Of a stretch of DNA of 64,000 bases, positions 28,286 through 38,222 are shown piece after piece. Where the stretch lies: assembly GCF_033304615.1 (NCBI RefSeq), contig NZ_CP129118.1:2042001-2106000 (forward strand). Reading direction: 5' to 3'. Position numbers and translations under genes: made by a program. Source of the DNA: Sporosarcina oncorhynchi (lineage in GTDB: Bacteria > Bacillota > Bacilli > Bacillales_A > Planococcaceae). The first letter of the stretch is position 1; every line of letters starts with the position of its first letter. The notes below the pieces were generated by a model. The model ran no database searches. It saw only the letters and a list, made by a program, of their open reading frames with translations, and had not been told where the DNA came from.

Positions 28286-29044
28286 TTAGAATGGATATTG
28301 ATTTAACCATTGTCCGCCATCCAAAGTGACGATTTCACCATTCATATAGGCCGCTTTACTCGACATGATGAATGCCGCCAGTTCAGCGATTTCTTCAGGC
28401 TGCCCGACCCGGCCGAGTGGCACCGAATTAATTGTCCGTTGAACTGCTTTTTCCGATTGGAATAACCGTTCAGCTCCACCTGTACGCTCAATTGGACCAG
28501 GAGCGATCCCATTTACCCTGAATCCGTATTTACGGCCCCATTCGACAGCAAGCGTCCTAGTCAAAGACATAACACCCGCTTTTGCCGCCGCTGAGTGAAC
28601 AACTCCTGGACCAGCATCCCACGCATACGTTGCAAGCATATTCAAAATCGAACCTTTTTGGCCTTTTTTAATCCAATAGTTCCCTACAGCGCTTGAACAA
28701 TAGAATGTCCCATTCAGAACGATATCAATCACTGAATTCCAACCATTCGGCGATAAATCTTCAGCTTGAACAATGAAATTCCCTGCAGCATTATTTACGA
28801 GCCCGTCAATTTTACCGAATTCTTTATCTGCAAATTCAACTAATCCTTGAACGTGTTCAATGTTTCGTACATCCATTTGAAAAGTTGAAGCATTCTTCCC
28901 GATTTCATTTTTTGCCGCTTCAAGTTTTTCTAAATCACGGCCTGTAATGATGACATTTGCACCTTCATCCGCAAATTTCTTCGCCATATATTTACCCATA
29001 CCACTTGAACCGCCTGTAACAATTATCACCTGATCTTCAAACAT
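28286..29044 (-). CDS. fadH: 2,4-dienoyl-CoA reductase FadH (YkuF-type SDR)
   Basis: A 252-aa short-chain dehydrogenase. The NADPH loop is TGGSSGMG near residue 10, with NNAAGNFI near residue 86. The catalytic region reads HSAAAKAGV: the usual YxxxK Tyr is replaced, as in the dienoyl-CoA reductase branch. GPIERTGGAERL and C-terminal DGGQWLNQYPF match YkuF. It reduces 2,4-dienoyl-CoA during beta-oxidation of unsaturated fatty acids. It occupies the syntenic position between darB and ykyB. Confidence 0.92.
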   Translation of the reverse strand: MFEDQVIIVTGGSSGMGKYMAKKFADEGANVIITGRDLEKLEAAKNEIGKNASTFQMDVRNIEHVQGLVEFADKEFGKIDGLVNNAAGNFIVQAEDLSPNGWNSVIDIVLNGTFYCSSAVGNYWIKKGQKGSILNMLATYAWDAGPGVVHSAAAKAGVMSLTRTLAVEWGRKYGFRVNGIAPGPIERTGGAERLFQSEKAVQRTINSVPLGRVGQPEEIAELAAFIMSSKAAYMNGEIVTLDGGQWLNQYPF

Positions 29045-29142
29045 GAAATTTCCCCCTTTTTAATGAATGAATATTCACTCATAATTGTATCATACCTTAC
29101 TTGCAATTACGATAAAGTTTCTCCTACAACGTTTGAATTCAC

Positions 29143-29184
29143 AAAAAAGAGACCTACCTTGAATAATTCAAGCAGGTCTCTTTA
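29143..29184 (-). terminator. Terminator of the GGDEF-EAL gene
   Basis: A long stem of AAAGAGACCT with AGGTCTCTTT plus inner CTTGAA/TTCAAG pairs, followed on the minus strand by a T run. Confidence 0.85.
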
Positions 29185-29208
29185 GATGTTAGAACACATG
29201 GATTCGTA

Positions 29209-31275
29209 TCATTTATCGTAAGAAAAATATTTCTGTACGATTTCGTTGGCTGGTACAGGTCGACTAAATAGGAAGCCTTGTGCTTTATGGCAGTCAGCTG
29301 CTTTTAGTATTTCGGCTTGCAAATCTTTCTCCACACCCTCTGCGATCACTTCCATGCCAAGGTTATGGGCGAGATTAATGATGGTTTTGGCAATTGCTTC
29401 GTTTTTTTGATCCATTTCGATATCTTTGATAAAAGACCGATCGATTTTGATAATGTCTATAGGATATTGTTTTAAATAGCTTAATGACGAATAACCAGTA
29501 CCAAAATCATCAACCGAAATCGTTACACCGATTTCTTTTAATTTCTGCAATGTTAAAATTGTATCATTCATATGCATCAATGCCGTTTCTGTAATTTCCA
29601 CTTCAAATGAAGACGGATGAATTCCGTGCTTCTTTATCAAGTTTCTAATCTTTTCAGCAAACTCACTTGACCTGAATTGCTTAGATGAAATATTAACGGC
29701 TATTCTAACTGGTCGGAACTGTTTATCCTGCCACTCTCGAAGTTGCCTGCAAACGCCTTCAAGAACCCAGTCACCTATTGTGTGAATGAGGTCAGATTCC
29801 TCCGCTAATGGTATGAAGTCTCCCGGCGAAACAAATCCGAATTTCCGGTTATTCCATCTGAGCAATGCTTCAAAACTATCAATCAGACCTGTCTTCAAAT
29901 TCACTTGAGGCTGATAATGGATTTCAAGTTCATTAAATTCAATTGCCCGACGCAGATGCGCTTCCAGCAAAGCTGTATCTGTGACAGAAGTATTCATCTC
30001 TTCACGGTAAAATCGATAATGAGATCGTCCCCGATCTTTTACAAACATAACAGCTTTTTCTGTTTTTTGCAGCAGATCATCTAGCACTGTTCCGTCATCG
30101 GGATATACAGCAATACCGATTGAAGACGAAATGAAATATTCTTGATGATTGAAGTAGAACGGTTTGGCAAAATCACTAAGGATTTTTTGAGCCAGTTTTT
30201 CGGTCTTTTCAATACAATGATCCCGAAATGAAATGATATATTCATCCCCGCCGTTCCGATAAAGCTTAGTACCTGGAGGGCAGACCATTTTTAGCCGCTC
30301 CGAAATCTTCTTCAGTATTTCATCCGCCCCATTACGTCCGATCGAGTCATTAATCGTTTTAAAACGGTCAAGATCAAGGAAGATGAACGATAATTTCTCT
30401 TTATGCCTAGTCGCATCTTCTGCATCTTCTTTGAAATGTTCTTTCAAAGCTCTTCGGTTCCATAAACCTGTCAACTGATCATGATAGGATAAAAACTGTA
30501 ACCGTTCATGATTTTTATGATTAGAAGTCGTATCCCGCAATAGCAGATGGACCTCTTTCACTTCGTTATTGACGGTTACCGGCACTGTTTTCAAGTATGT
30601 TTGAAGAAGCTGGCCTTTTTTATGAAAAAACCGAATATTTTCAAGTTCGATGGATTCTCCTAAAAACGCTTTCCGTAAAAAGTGATTAAACATATCCACT
30701 TGACTCTCTTCGATCAAATTACCAATCGTTCGGCCACGTAATTCTTCCATCCGGTAACCAAATGTCTTATGTACAGCAGGATTGGCATGAGCGATTTGAT
30801 ACGTGGGATCAATTGTCAGTAAGGGATCCAAATTATGATTAATGACTGATTGATACTTTTCTTCAAATTCTAACTTCGCACGCCGCTCATCCAACATCTC
30901 TAACTGTTGACGGAATTCTACTAGATATAATTGGAGATACTCTTCCGATTCCAATTGTAAAATAGACATTTCAAACAAATTGGCCGTACTATCCTTTTCG
31001 AAAGGTAAAAATGTTTTGCTGTACGAATGATCTTTCATTTTCGATACTTGTTTATGTATAGGTACCCAAAGTTCTCCAAAAAAGTCTTGTGCATTATCTA
31101 ATGGCTGTGCGAGATTGAAAAAATCCTTTGCAAGCTCATTACTGTAAACCATTGTCCATTCTTCAAGGCGGTTCCTTCCGATCATCAAGAAGAGGTTTTG
31201 AGGATGTTGGGAAAAATATTCTCCCAGAAAATCTTCAAGTTCATCTTTAACTATGTTATTCATGAATGCTTCCAT
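29209..31275 (-). CDS. PAS-GGDEF-EAL cyclic-di-GMP signalling protein
   Basis: A 688-aa cytoplasmic protein: an unassigned N-terminal domain (about 1-130), PAS (about 140-255), GGDEF (about 265-420) and EAL (about 430-680). The GGDEF core reads RNGGDEY, with the final Phe replaced by Tyr. The EAL domain keeps its catalytic signature (FEALLRW) plus [23 protein letters not shown] and AEGVE, so phosphodiesterase activity seems intact while cyclase activity is less certain. There are no membrane helices. The ATG at 31275 follows AGGAGAA by about 10 nt. It stands alone upstream of a repeat-rich gap, with its own terminator. Confidence 0.9.
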   Translation of the reverse strand: MEAFMNNIVKDELEDFLGEYFSQHPQNLFLMIGRNRLEEWTMVYSNELAKDFFNLAQPLDNAQDFFGELWVPIHKQVSKMKDHSYSKTFLPFEKDSTANLFEMSILQLESEEYLQLYLVEFRQQLEMLDERRAKLEFEEKYQSVINHNLDPLLTIDPTYQIAHANPAVHKTFGYRMEELRGRTIGNLIEESQVDMFNHFLRKAFLGESIELENIRFFHKKGQLLQTYLKTVPVTVNNEVKEVHLLLRDTTSNHKNHERLQFLSYHDQLTGLWNRRALKEHFKEDAEDATRHKEKLSFIFLDLDRFKTINDSIGRNGADEILKKISERLKMVCPPGTKLYRNGGDEYIISFRDHCIEKTEKLAQKILSDFAKPFYFNHQEYFISSSIGIAVYPDDGTVLDDLLQKTEKAVMFVKDRGRSHYRFYREEMNTSVTDTALLEAHLRRAIEFNELEIHYQPQVNLKTGLIDSFEALLRWNNRKFGFVSPGDFIPLAEESDLIHTIGDWVLEGVCRQLREWQDKQFRPVRIAVNISSKQFRSSEFAEKIRNLIKKHGIHPSSFEVEITETALMHMNDTILTLQKLKEIGVTISVDDFGTGYSSLSYLKQYPIDIIKIDRSFIKDIEMDQKNEAIAKTIINLAHNLGMEVIAEGVEKDLQAEILKAADCHKAQGFLFSRPVPANEIVQKYFSYDK

Positions 31276-31509
31276 GCATGTCATTTCTCCTAAGTCTTGC
31301 AATTTAACGAAGATATGTAGGTTGAATATGCCAATCTAAATCTTCATCACTATGAATCTACGTTACTTTACAAGTATACCTTTTAAATCGTAATAAAAAA
31401 AGTTATTCTTGAATATTTCTATTTATGATTAATAAAGTATCACAATGTCATGTCAATAAAATAGGTATGAGCAAAATTTTTGCGGGAGGATATAAAAATC
31501 TAAGAAGCC

Positions 31510-31630
31510 ATTAATCTCCGTTTCAATCGGACGCTTTCGGCGGACACGGCCTCAGCCACTTCCCTCGCTGCGCTCAGTCCACGGTCTTCGGCTCGCGCTG
31601 TTCCCGTCCGAGTAGCCGATTTCCACTACG
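31510..31630 (-). repeat. Dispersed repeat, copy 2
   Basis: About 120 bp reading ATTAATCTCCGTTTC...GGACGCTTTC and containing CACTTCCCTCGCTGCGCTCA, a block shared with copy 5 near 43.8 kb. It is inverted relative to copy 3. Confidence 0.75.
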
Positions 31631-31639
31631 AAGCTTGTC

Positions 31640-31750
31640 AATAAACGTCATTACATTCATCAGGGAAAGCAGCCTTTTTGGGAAGGATTAGAAGGTTATT
31701 TAATTGATACGTATGGCTACAATCCGTTAAAAGGACTTCAAAGCTTTTGA
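31640..31750 (+). pseudogene. Possible 3' remnant of a lost gene, cut by repeat copy 2
   Basis: A frame of 36 codons ending in TGA directly follows repeat copy 2. It reads like real protein (for example FWEGLEGYLIDTYGY near its middle), yet has no start or ribosome site because it abuts the repeat. I do not recognise the family. Could be chance. Confidence 0.3.
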
Positions 31751-31870
31751 TTAGGTGTCTTCATTTTGAAAATCTACTATAAGGCATATTTAGTCATAGC
31801 CATTTATGAATGCTTGATAAAGAAAGTCTATTCGATTACGTTTTAAGGTTCATTATAAAAGAAGACTATC
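31751..31870. other. Gap between repeats, no gene seen
   Basis: The non-coding stretch 31276-32181 holds repeat copies 2 and 3, the possible remnant and otherwise AT-rich sequence. I see no other coding frame, RNA or terminator in it. Confidence 0.5.
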
Positions 31871-32003
31871 GGTGATTGGAGTGCAGAGCGGCGACTCGGG
31901 TGGGATTAGCGCGACAGGTGAGACCCCACAGGAGCACGGTTTTCGCGACGAGGAGGCTCATCGCGCGCCCCACCGAACGCGTCCGCTCGGAACGGAAATC
32001 AAC
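31871..32003 (+). repeat. Dispersed repeat, copy 3
   Basis: About 133 bp from GGTGATTGGAGTGCAGAGCG to CGGAACGGAAATCAAC, containing GCGACGAGGAGGCTCA. It is in inverted orientation to copy 2, with about 240 bp between them. Confidence 0.8.
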
Positions 32004-32181
32004 ACGTTTGAGGATTTAGTATACAGAAGGAAAGATAGAAGCTATATTTAGAAGGGAATTTCCTACTCATAATAAATACCTACAAAAACTTGACTCAGTC
32101 ATAAAATCGTAACATGATTAATTTGTTTTGATTTATGGTAAAATGAATTAAAGTAGATTAATTAAGAAACGGGGGCAAACA

Positions 32182-32658
32182 GTGAATAAAGAAGAACAAC
32201 TCCGCCAACTTGCCATCGCCATTTATACAGTCAACCGGCATGCGAAGACGGCTACGAATAACAGAGAGCTTTATGCATTGAAAAACAAGACCATTGAACG
32301 TCTTTTGACTGCCGGTGACGCGCACAAGATAGGTTTACACTTCATCGACAACCCTCAGCTTAGCCAACAAAGTTCAACTGTGCTCGTCAAGTGCAGTGAT
32401 TTCCTCTTTCATACCTTACCTGAAAAACAAGATTTCACTTCGCTTCCCCATTTAGGAAATCAAGACCAAACCTTTCGTAATCCTCAAGAACGGATGAATC
32501 TGAAAGTAGCAAAAGAGCTATTAATTGAGTATATCGGAGAAGAAAAGAAAATTGAAAGCTATGTTCCTAAAAGAGAGATTTCAACTAAACAACAGCAACA
32601 TAAACGAAGAAGAGTGAGTAATACACAAACATTTCGATCTTCCTACTTAGATGGATAA
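32182..32658 (+). CDS. ykyB: YkyB-family protein
   Basis: A 158-aa protein with IYTVNRHAKTA near residue 15, KIGLHF near residue 48 and LPHLG, then RNP, near residue 85; these blocks match B. subtilis YkyB, whose function is unknown. The C-terminus is basic (KQQQHKRRRVS). A GTG start follows GGGGG. It converges on ykwC with a shared terminator, the arrangement in which ykyB and ykwC are neighbours in B. subtilis. Confidence 0.87.
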   Translation: MNKEEQLRQLAIAIYTVNRHAKTATNNRELYALKNKTIERLLTAGDAHKIGLHFIDNPQLSQQSSTVLVKCSDFLFHTLPEKQDFTSLPHLGNQDQTFRNPQERMNLKVAKELLIEYIGEEKKIESYVPKREISTKQQQHKRRRVSNTQTFRSSYLDG

Positions 32659-32695
32659 AAACACCGCATGCCAACTAACGGCATGCGGTGTTTTT
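32657..32695. terminator. Bidirectional terminator between ykyB and ykwC
   Basis: A perfect 16-bp inverted repeat (32657-32672 with 32680-32695) around AACTAAC, with A-tract and T-tract at its ends. Confidence 0.93.
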
Positions 32696-32696
32696 A

Positions 32697-33566
32697 TTAT
32701 TTCAGCGTCAATTGTTCATATAACACTTGTGTTCCTTTTTCAGCAAAACCTTCGTTTGCAAGACGGCTATACATATTTCTTGCTAACTGAAGTCCTGGCA
32801 GCGGCAATTTCATTTGTTCAGCTTCCGCAAGTGCAATATCCATGTCTTTCAAGAAATGCTTCACATAAAAACCGGGTTCGAAATCTCCTTTGATCATTCG
32901 TGGTCCTAAATTGGATAACGACCAGGAACCTGCAGCACCAGAAGAAATAGATTGAAGCACAACGTCCAAATCCAGTCCTGCTTCTTTACCGTAAACAAGT
33001 GCTTCACAGACCCCAATCATATTTGTGGCTATTGCGATTTGATTGCACATTTTTGTATGTTGTCCAGCTCCGGCTTCGCCTTGATAAATAATTTGTTTGC
33101 CAAAAACCTTAAAAAGGGATTCCATTTGTTTAAACACGTTCTGTTCGCCCCCGCACATGATTGACAACGTTCCGTTCTGTGCTCCTATGTCACCACCAGA
33201 CACTGGTGCGTCCAGTGAGAAGAGGCCATTACTTTTCGCATCTTTATAAATGCGTTTTGCCAACGCTGGACTGGATGTTGTCATATCAATGAGGATAGCA
33301 CTTTCAGCCGCATTGGCAATAATCCCATCAGTATAATATACTTCCTCGACATCAGATGGATAACCAACCATCGTAATGACGATTTCAGCACCCTTCACAG
33401 CTTGAGCAACGCTTTCAGCCCAGTGTGCACCATTATTCACAAGAACTTCAGCTTTTTCTCTCGTTCTAGTAAATATTGTCACGTCATAATCAGCTTTCAA
33501 TAAATGCTTCACAATACTTGTTCCCATGACACCCGTTCCAATAAATGCAATTTTCTTATTCTGCAT
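32697..33566 (-). CDS. ykwC: YkwC, beta-hydroxyacid dehydrogenase
   Basis: A 289-aa NAD(P)-dependent dehydrogenase of the 3-hydroxyisobutyrate/tartronate semialdehyde family. The dinucleotide loop is GTGVMGTSI near residue 10, the substrate site DAPVSGGDIGAQNGTL is near residue 120, and the catalytic Lys lies in GAGQHTKMCNQ near residue 170. The true substrate of YkwC is not established. The ATG at 33566 follows GGAGG by 7-8 nt; the longer upstream frame is discarded for that reason. Confidence 0.88.
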   Translation of the reverse strand: MQNKKIAFIGTGVMGTSIVKHLLKADYDVTIFTRTREKAEVLVNNGAHWAESVAQAVKGAEIVITMVGYPSDVEEVYYTDGIIANAAESAILIDMTTSSPALAKRIYKDAKSNGLFSLDAPVSGGDIGAQNGTLSIMCGGEQNVFKQMESLFKVFGKQIIYQGEAGAGQHTKMCNQIAIATNMIGVCEALVYGKEAGLDLDVVLQSISSGAAGSWSLSNLGPRMIKGDFEPGFYVKHFLKDMDIALAEAEQMKLPLPGLQLARNMYSRLANEGFAEKGTQVLYEQLTLK

Positions 33567-33611
33567 ATGTACCCCTCCATTTATATTCACTATTCATTAT
33601 AATCGTTTTTC

Positions 33612-33651
33612 AAAAAAAAGGAGGACAGATCCTGTAATAGGGTCTGTCCTC
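33612..33651 (-). terminator. Terminator of the second MoxR operon
   Basis: A 9-bp stem GAGGACAGA/TCTGTCCTC with a partly paired inner part; the minus strand continues with TTTTTTTT. Confidence 0.8.
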
Positions 33652-33711
33652 AAAAGGGGGAAATGAGAATGTTGCTGTGTTCAATTATAATATCCCCCGC
33701 TTGAAACCATT

Positions 33712-34947
33712 CTAAACCTCTTTTACAAAAAACTTTTCTTTAATTTTTTCTAATTCACTTCGGAACACTTCTAGTTCCTTTTCTGTAGGAATATGCGAAC
33801 CGTAACGTACTTCGTTATAGATAGTAATGGCACGATTATCTTTGCTCCACCCCATACGCAAGAACCATTCATTCACTGTTTCACTTTGTGAACGTGTACA
33901 TCCATATATTTTAGCTTCATTTTCGAATTTCTCGAATTTCTTGCGTACTTCATCTCTTGCTTTTGAATAATCATAAGTCAATTGACTCAACGCATTTTCT
34001 TTCTTCTTTTTTCCTCTAAAGGAGAATGTGTAGGCATCTTGTTTATCCAGCTGCCTTGACTCTCGATTTTTCTTAACCAACATGACTATAATTGCAATTA
34101 GAATAACAAAGACCAGTACATACATGGCGATTTCAAACGGAGATGCGGATGCGCCAAAAACTTTCGCTTCCTCTTCCATTCTAAAATCAATGAAATGGTC
34201 TTCCTCCTCTTCTTCCTCAATTCGTTCTGCTTCTTCACGTATATAATCTAAAACAGGACTAGAGGCCTTACCGAACAGCGTGAAAATGCTATTAAATAAG
34301 TAACCGAACAGTAAAAATATACCCAACCTAACAGGTTTTAATAACGTCAGAATACTAACGAAAACGATAGCTCCTAAAGTCACAATAGATGCAAAAGCTT
34401 TATTCGCATCTGCCATTTTAAAGTTGTTTAATTGCTTACCGTTAAACCAAATGGTAATCATTCGAATAAAGAAGTATAGGAATGATGTAAGCAAATAGAT
34501 ACTCATCTGCTTAGCAACCAAGACGTCGGGATTCCCATAAACAAATAGAAGCCTGGCAAGTGCGGTTAATGTAACAAACACAAACGTGTTAATGATCAAG
34601 AATGGCCAACCATTAATCTTAGAACCATTGAAATTGCCTTGGATTCTCCACAATATATACGCAAAGAATATGACGACATTCATCAATGGAACAGCAAAAA
34701 GTAGCAAAGGGACAGTTAGAATCAGTGCGAGACCCACACCTAAACCTAATGAGTAACCCCTTCCGTTGAATAAAAAATAACTGGCAAACCCTGCAATAAT
34801 GGAAATGCCTAACCAAATATAAGCCATGCCGGAGTTTGTTTCTCCAAGAAAGAAAGCGAAGATATATGCAAGGAGAAACAATTCAACAACTAGGCGCTCG
34901 GAATAACTGAATCGGTTCCGGTCTTTTTCAAGTGTTGTTTCTCCCAT
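33712..34947 (-). CDS. Multi-helix membrane protein with cytoplasmic C-terminal domain, MoxR operon B
   Basis: A 411-aa protein with about six to seven helices in the first 230 residues, an acidic stretch (ERIEEEEEEDHFIDF), one more helix (about 270-290) and a soluble tail of about 110 residues. The tail (LTYDYSKARDEVRKKFEKFE, GCTRSQSETVNEWFLRMG) resembles DUF4129-type tails that follow transglutaminase-like proteins in other MoxR-DUF58 operons, but no transglutaminase Cys-His-Asp domain is visible. The start overlaps the DUF58 gene by 58 nt. Function unknown. Confidence 0.75.
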   Translation of the reverse strand: MGETTLEKDRNRFSYSERLVVELFLLAYIFAFFLGETNSGMAYIWLGISIIAGFASYFLFNGRGYSLGLGVGLALILTVPLLLFAVPLMNVVIFFAYILWRIQGNFNGSKINGWPFLIINTFVFVTLTALARLLFVYGNPDVLVAKQMSIYLLTSFLYFFIRMITIWFNGKQLNNFKMADANKAFASIVTLGAIVFVSILTLLKPVRLGIFLLFGYLFNSIFTLFGKASSPVLDYIREEAERIEEEEEEDHFIDFRMEEEAKVFGASASPFEIAMYVLVFVILIAIIVMLVKKNRESRQLDKQDAYTFSFRGKKKKENALSQLTYDYSKARDEVRKKFEKFENEAKIYGCTRSQSETVNEWFLRMGWSKDNRAITIYNEVRYGSHIPTEKELEVFRSELEKIKEKFFVKEV

Positions 34948-36098
34948 TCGTCTTCATTCCTTTCAAAAGATGAGTCGACAATAACAGAGAATCGTTTCGT
35001 CCAGCGATGGATGTATCTTTTGATATTGTCATTTTCATGTGTCACGAGCACAATTGTCGGTGGTAATTGCCCAGAACTCTCCATATGCTGCATCATTTCA
35101 TCAAATGGAAGCTTTGCGTATTTATCAGAAATCTTCGCAAGCATTTCCATTACCATTTGAAATTGAACCTTTCCGGATCCTGTTGGTAAAAATAAATACG
35201 GTCTGCTTCCGAAAGTGCGTAGATTAATAGCTACTGCATAAGGAATATCATTTTTTGTACAATAATCAGCATAGGCGACAATCCGTTCGATTTTCTTTTC
35301 AAAATCCTCATTGCTCCTGTCCTTTTCTAACGCATTCATCATTAGCATGACATTTTGTGCACTAACAGGTAAAAACTCTTTCGTCTGCAGTTTCTGCATG
35401 CGGGCACTCGCCGTCCAGTGAATCTGATCAAAACGGTCTGTCGGCACATAATCACGGGTACCAATTGGTTGAAAGGGATCCGTGAACAATGATTGCCTTT
35501 GCTGGATTTCACCAGGCTTGAAAGGCGATGGAGCAAGCTCACTGCCGAGATTCGTCACTTTTGGATAAACAAGACTTTGATAGTTAACTGGATCTTTTAA
35601 TTCCATATTGACAGATCCGTCGCCGAATAGATGTGGAATTTCCAAAAACACACGTGTAACACGTGATTTACCACGTTTCTTTCCTTCAAGTGGAACACGG
35701 ATCTCCGTCTTCTGATTACTTCCGATGGCAAACGGAATATACACATCATAAATACCACTGTAGTTTTTTGTGAATTCGTGTCGCGGAGCAACGGAATCTT
35801 CCATTGATAAAATCAACGTTGCATTCCATATCGGAACTCTTCCATTTTCGAATTCCATAATTAGTTCTTCTTCGTGGCCAATCAGAATTCTCTGTTGCTT
35901 TGCGTTGATTTTGACATTCAGGCCTTCTCCCAACTTTGAAAAATATACATTTTGAAATGCTAGCATGGCAAAGACTGCAGCAAAACAGGCCGCCAATGCG
36001 GATAATGCGAATATGGCTGACAGCATGAATAACGCAGCTGTAAGTAGCATTCCGTTATGTATCGTTTTAAATCCATTCTCATACCGTATCCAGTTCAT
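34890..36098 (-). CDS. DUF58 protein, membrane-anchored, MoxR operon B
   Basis: A 402-aa protein. Two N-terminal helices (about 17-47) are followed by a beta-rich region and the DUF58 core (DPFQPIGTRDYVPTDRFDQI with HWTASAR, near residue 220). This is the longer, YeaD-like form. It starts inside the moxR stop codon (TAATG), so translation is coupled. It is the partner of the ATPase at 36098-37033. Confidence 0.86.
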   Translation of the reverse strand: MNWIRYENGFKTIHNGMLLTAALFMLSAIFALSALAACFAAVFAMLAFQNVYFSKLGEGLNVKINAKQQRILIGHEEELIMEFENGRVPIWNATLILSMEDSVAPRHEFTKNYSGIYDVYIPFAIGSNQKTEIRVPLEGKKRGKSRVTRVFLEIPHLFGDGSVNMELKDPVNYQSLVYPKVTNLGSELAPSPFKPGEIQQRQSLFTDPFQPIGTRDYVPTDRFDQIHWTASARMQKLQTKEFLPVSAQNVMLMMNALEKDRSNEDFEKKIERIVAYADYCTKNDIPYAVAINLRTFGSRPYLFLPTGSGKVQFQMVMEMLAKISDKYAKLPFDEMMQHMESSGQLPPTIVLVTHENDNIKRYIHRWTKRFSVIVDSSFERNEDEWEKQHLKKTGTDSVIPSA

Positions 36099-37033
36099 TA
36101 AACAGTCGCCTCAAGAGGAGCTGTGATAGACTTCGTAATTTCATTTAAAACGTCCTCAATTTTTTTTGTCAAAACCCCTTCTGTTGACAACTCCATACGG
36201 TGCAAAGCAGCCGGTGGTAGAATGGCTTTCACATCATCCGGCGTCGCATAGTCCCGGCCTTGTAAATAAGCATACGCACGTGTCGCCTGAAGGATTGCAA
36301 GCGCTGCCCTTGAACTTAATCCAAGATCCAAGAACGGATGCTCTCTCGTCGCGCGTACGATTTTTAAGATATATCTTTCAATATCCTCATGAACGTTAAC
36401 CTGTCCTGCCTCAGAAGCCCATTGCTTTACTGTATCGGCGTCGACAATACCCGATGTCTTAATTTCTCCAGGTTTGTTGCCATATTGCCGTAAAATCTCA
36501 TGTTCTTCTTCGAAAGTTGGATAATCGATTGTTAATTTGAACAGAAAACGATCCAACTGTGCCGCAGGTAGCGGGAATGTCCCCTGTTGCGATTCAATCG
36601 GGTTCTGTGTCGCAATGACCATGAATGGGTTTGGTAAGGCAAGTGTTTCACCGTCTATTGTCACTTGTTTCTCTTCCATCGATTCAAGTAAACTTGATTG
36701 AGTACGTGGTGTTGCCCGGTTTATTTCATCAGCTAACAAAATATTTGTCTGGATTGGACCTGCTTTTAAAACGAACTCCTGTGACTGCGGATTAAAATAG
36801 CGGATCCCAGTTACATCAGACGGTAATACGTCAGGTGTAAATTGCACACGCTTGAAATTACCTTTGAAAGCGTTCGCAAAACTTTTTGCCATCATTGTCT
36901 TTCCTGACCCTGGGACACTTTCCAGCAACACGTGTCCTTGCTGAAGCAATGCGATTAGCATTAAATCGAACTCTTTCTCTCTGCCAATTACAGCCTGGTT
37001 TAGTTCCGCTCTAAATTCTTTAATAGTCGTCAA
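36098..37033 (-). CDS. MoxR-family AAA+ ATPase, operon B
   Basis: A 311-aa AAA+ ATPase. Walker A is SVPGSGKT near residue 40, Walker B is ILLADEINRATPRTQSSLLESM near residue 98, and sensor 1 is VIATQNPIE. The C-terminal lid contains RDYATPDDVKAILPPALHR-like sequence. A TTG at 37033 is taken as start because GGGGAAGG lies 9 nt upstream; the GTG at 37042 abuts that site. First gene of a three-gene operon with DUF58 and a membrane protein. It differs clearly from the MoxR of operon A. Confidence 0.9.
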   Translation of the reverse strand: MTTIKEFRAELNQAVIGREKEFDLMLIALLQQGHVLLESVPGSGKTMMAKSFANAFKGNFKRVQFTPDVLPSDVTGIRYFNPQSQEFVLKAGPIQTNILLADEINRATPRTQSSLLESMEEKQVTIDGETLALPNPFMVIATQNPIESQQGTFPLPAAQLDRFLFKLTIDYPTFEEEHEILRQYGNKPGEIKTSGIVDADTVKQWASEAGQVNVHEDIERYILKIVRATREHPFLDLGLSSRAALAILQATRAYAYLQGRDYATPDDVKAILPPAALHRMELSTEGVLTKKIEDVLNEITKSITAPLEATV

Positions 37034-37296
37034 AATGAACACCCTTCCCCTTTGTCCGATTTTGTTTTAAAAAACACAACCGGATAATTTAAAAATACTT
37101 TTTGAACAGATTTTCCAATCATTTAAAATTTACATCTATACACAATATACTATTATAGCTGATTTAATAGAAAATTTACAATTCAAATCTAGTAATACCG
37201 CAACTTCCGGTTATTCTTTTCTTAATAAACCCTTTACGTATGAACTATAATAAGGCACACTATAAAAGATAATCAGTTTAAAGGGGGCTATTCAGT

Positions 37297-37485
37297 ATGG
37301 AAATTGCTGAAATCGGAAATATAATATCGTTCAAGGATGGTTTGCGGGGAATTGTTGAAAAAGTGAACGAGAATTCGGTCATAGTCGATTTAACATGCAT
37401 GGAAAACTTCGAAGAACTTGAATTAGAAGAGAAAACAGTTGTGAATCATAAACGCTATACAATCATACACAGTAGCAACGAGTGA
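37297..37485 (+). CDS. ykvS: YkvS-like DUF2187 protein
   Basis: A 62-aa protein with one KOW/SH3-like fold pattern (EIGNIISFKDGLRGIVEKVNENSVIVDLT) and NHKRYTII at the end, as in B. subtilis YkvS. Family function is unknown. AAAGGGGG precedes the ATG. It is followed after 50 nt by a lipoprotein gene and may form a unit with it. Confidence 0.82.
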   Translation: MEIAEIGNIISFKDGLRGIVEKVNENSVIVDLTCMENFEELELEEKTVVNHKRYTIIHSSNE

Positions 37486-37535
37486 AACATTTTATACGGT
37501 CGCTCGTCCAATTAGTGAATAGGAGGAGATTTTCA

Positions 37536-38174
37536 ATGAAACTGAATTGGAAAGTTTTATATACAGGAATTGCAGCAACTATGATTCTTACAGCTTGCGG
37601 CACAGATGGGGATAATATAAAAGACTCATCTACCGATTCTTCAATCGAGGTAAACAATGATGAAAATCAAAATGCTTCAGATGGTACGAACTCAGAAACT
37701 GACGTGGATACAGATAGCACTGAAGTTGAAAGCACTTCCGATGACGAAAAATTAACGGAAGCTGTCGAGACGAAAAGCGACGAGCAGGACTATACAATAA
37801 ATGTTTTACCCGGATTCACGCTCACAAGTGAGGAACCTGGAAGGGACAGTTTATATTCGGATGACAATCCTGAAGTATTCATGCGTATAGAAACAAAACA
37901 GCAAGAAGATGGGTTATATGCTTACTTGCTGGACAATATGCAAGAGGTTTTAAAAGCTTCCAGTGAAGACGTGGATCCTGAGGCGTTAACGGGTATTTAT
38001 GCAGATGAATCAGCCATCACAAATGTCCAAGCCTTTCATATCGATACTGCTGAAGGCATAGTTACAGGTGTACTGTATGAAACGGGTGAAAAAATCGTCA
38101 GACTCACAATTTATGATACAGATGATGAAAAATTCACATCTGACTTCTTAAAAATGGGCAAAACGATCCGATAA
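37536..38174 (+). CDS. Putative lipoprotein of unknown function
   Basis: A 212-aa protein with a signal peptide ending in LTAC, a lipobox, near residue 20. An acidic, Ser/Thr/Asp-rich linker (about 25-85, DTDSTEVESTSDD) follows, then a folded domain (about 90-212, YTINVLPGFTLTSEEPG). This design, with an acidic spacer before a compact domain, is common for surface lipoproteins of Bacillales. AGGAGGAG lies 7 nt before the ATG. Function unknown. Confidence 0.8.
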   Translation: MKLNWKVLYTGIAATMILTACGTDGDNIKDSSTDSSIEVNNDENQNASDGTNSETDVDTDSTEVESTSDDEKLTEAVETKSDEQDYTINVLPGFTLTSEEPGRDSLYSDDNPEVFMRIETKQQEDGLYAYLLDNMQEVLKASSEDVDPEALTGIYADESAITNVQAFHIDTAEGIVTGVLYETGEKIVRLTIYDTDDEKFTSDFLKMGKTIR

Positions 38175-38176
38175 GT

Positions 38177-38208
38177 AAAAGCCGAACAGGAAATCCTGTT
38201 CGGCTTTT
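38177..38208. terminator. Bidirectional terminator (lipoprotein / MarR gene)
   Basis: A perfect 14-bp stem (AAAAGCCGAACAGG and its complement) around AAAT, with T-tracts on both strands. Confidence 0.93.
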
Positions 38209-38222
38209 ATAATTCCATTATT

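Noticed and set aside
28286..29044. Inactivated SDR because the catalytic Tyr is missing
   Set aside because: The same replacement is normal in the dienoyl-CoA reductase branch to which YkuF belongs.
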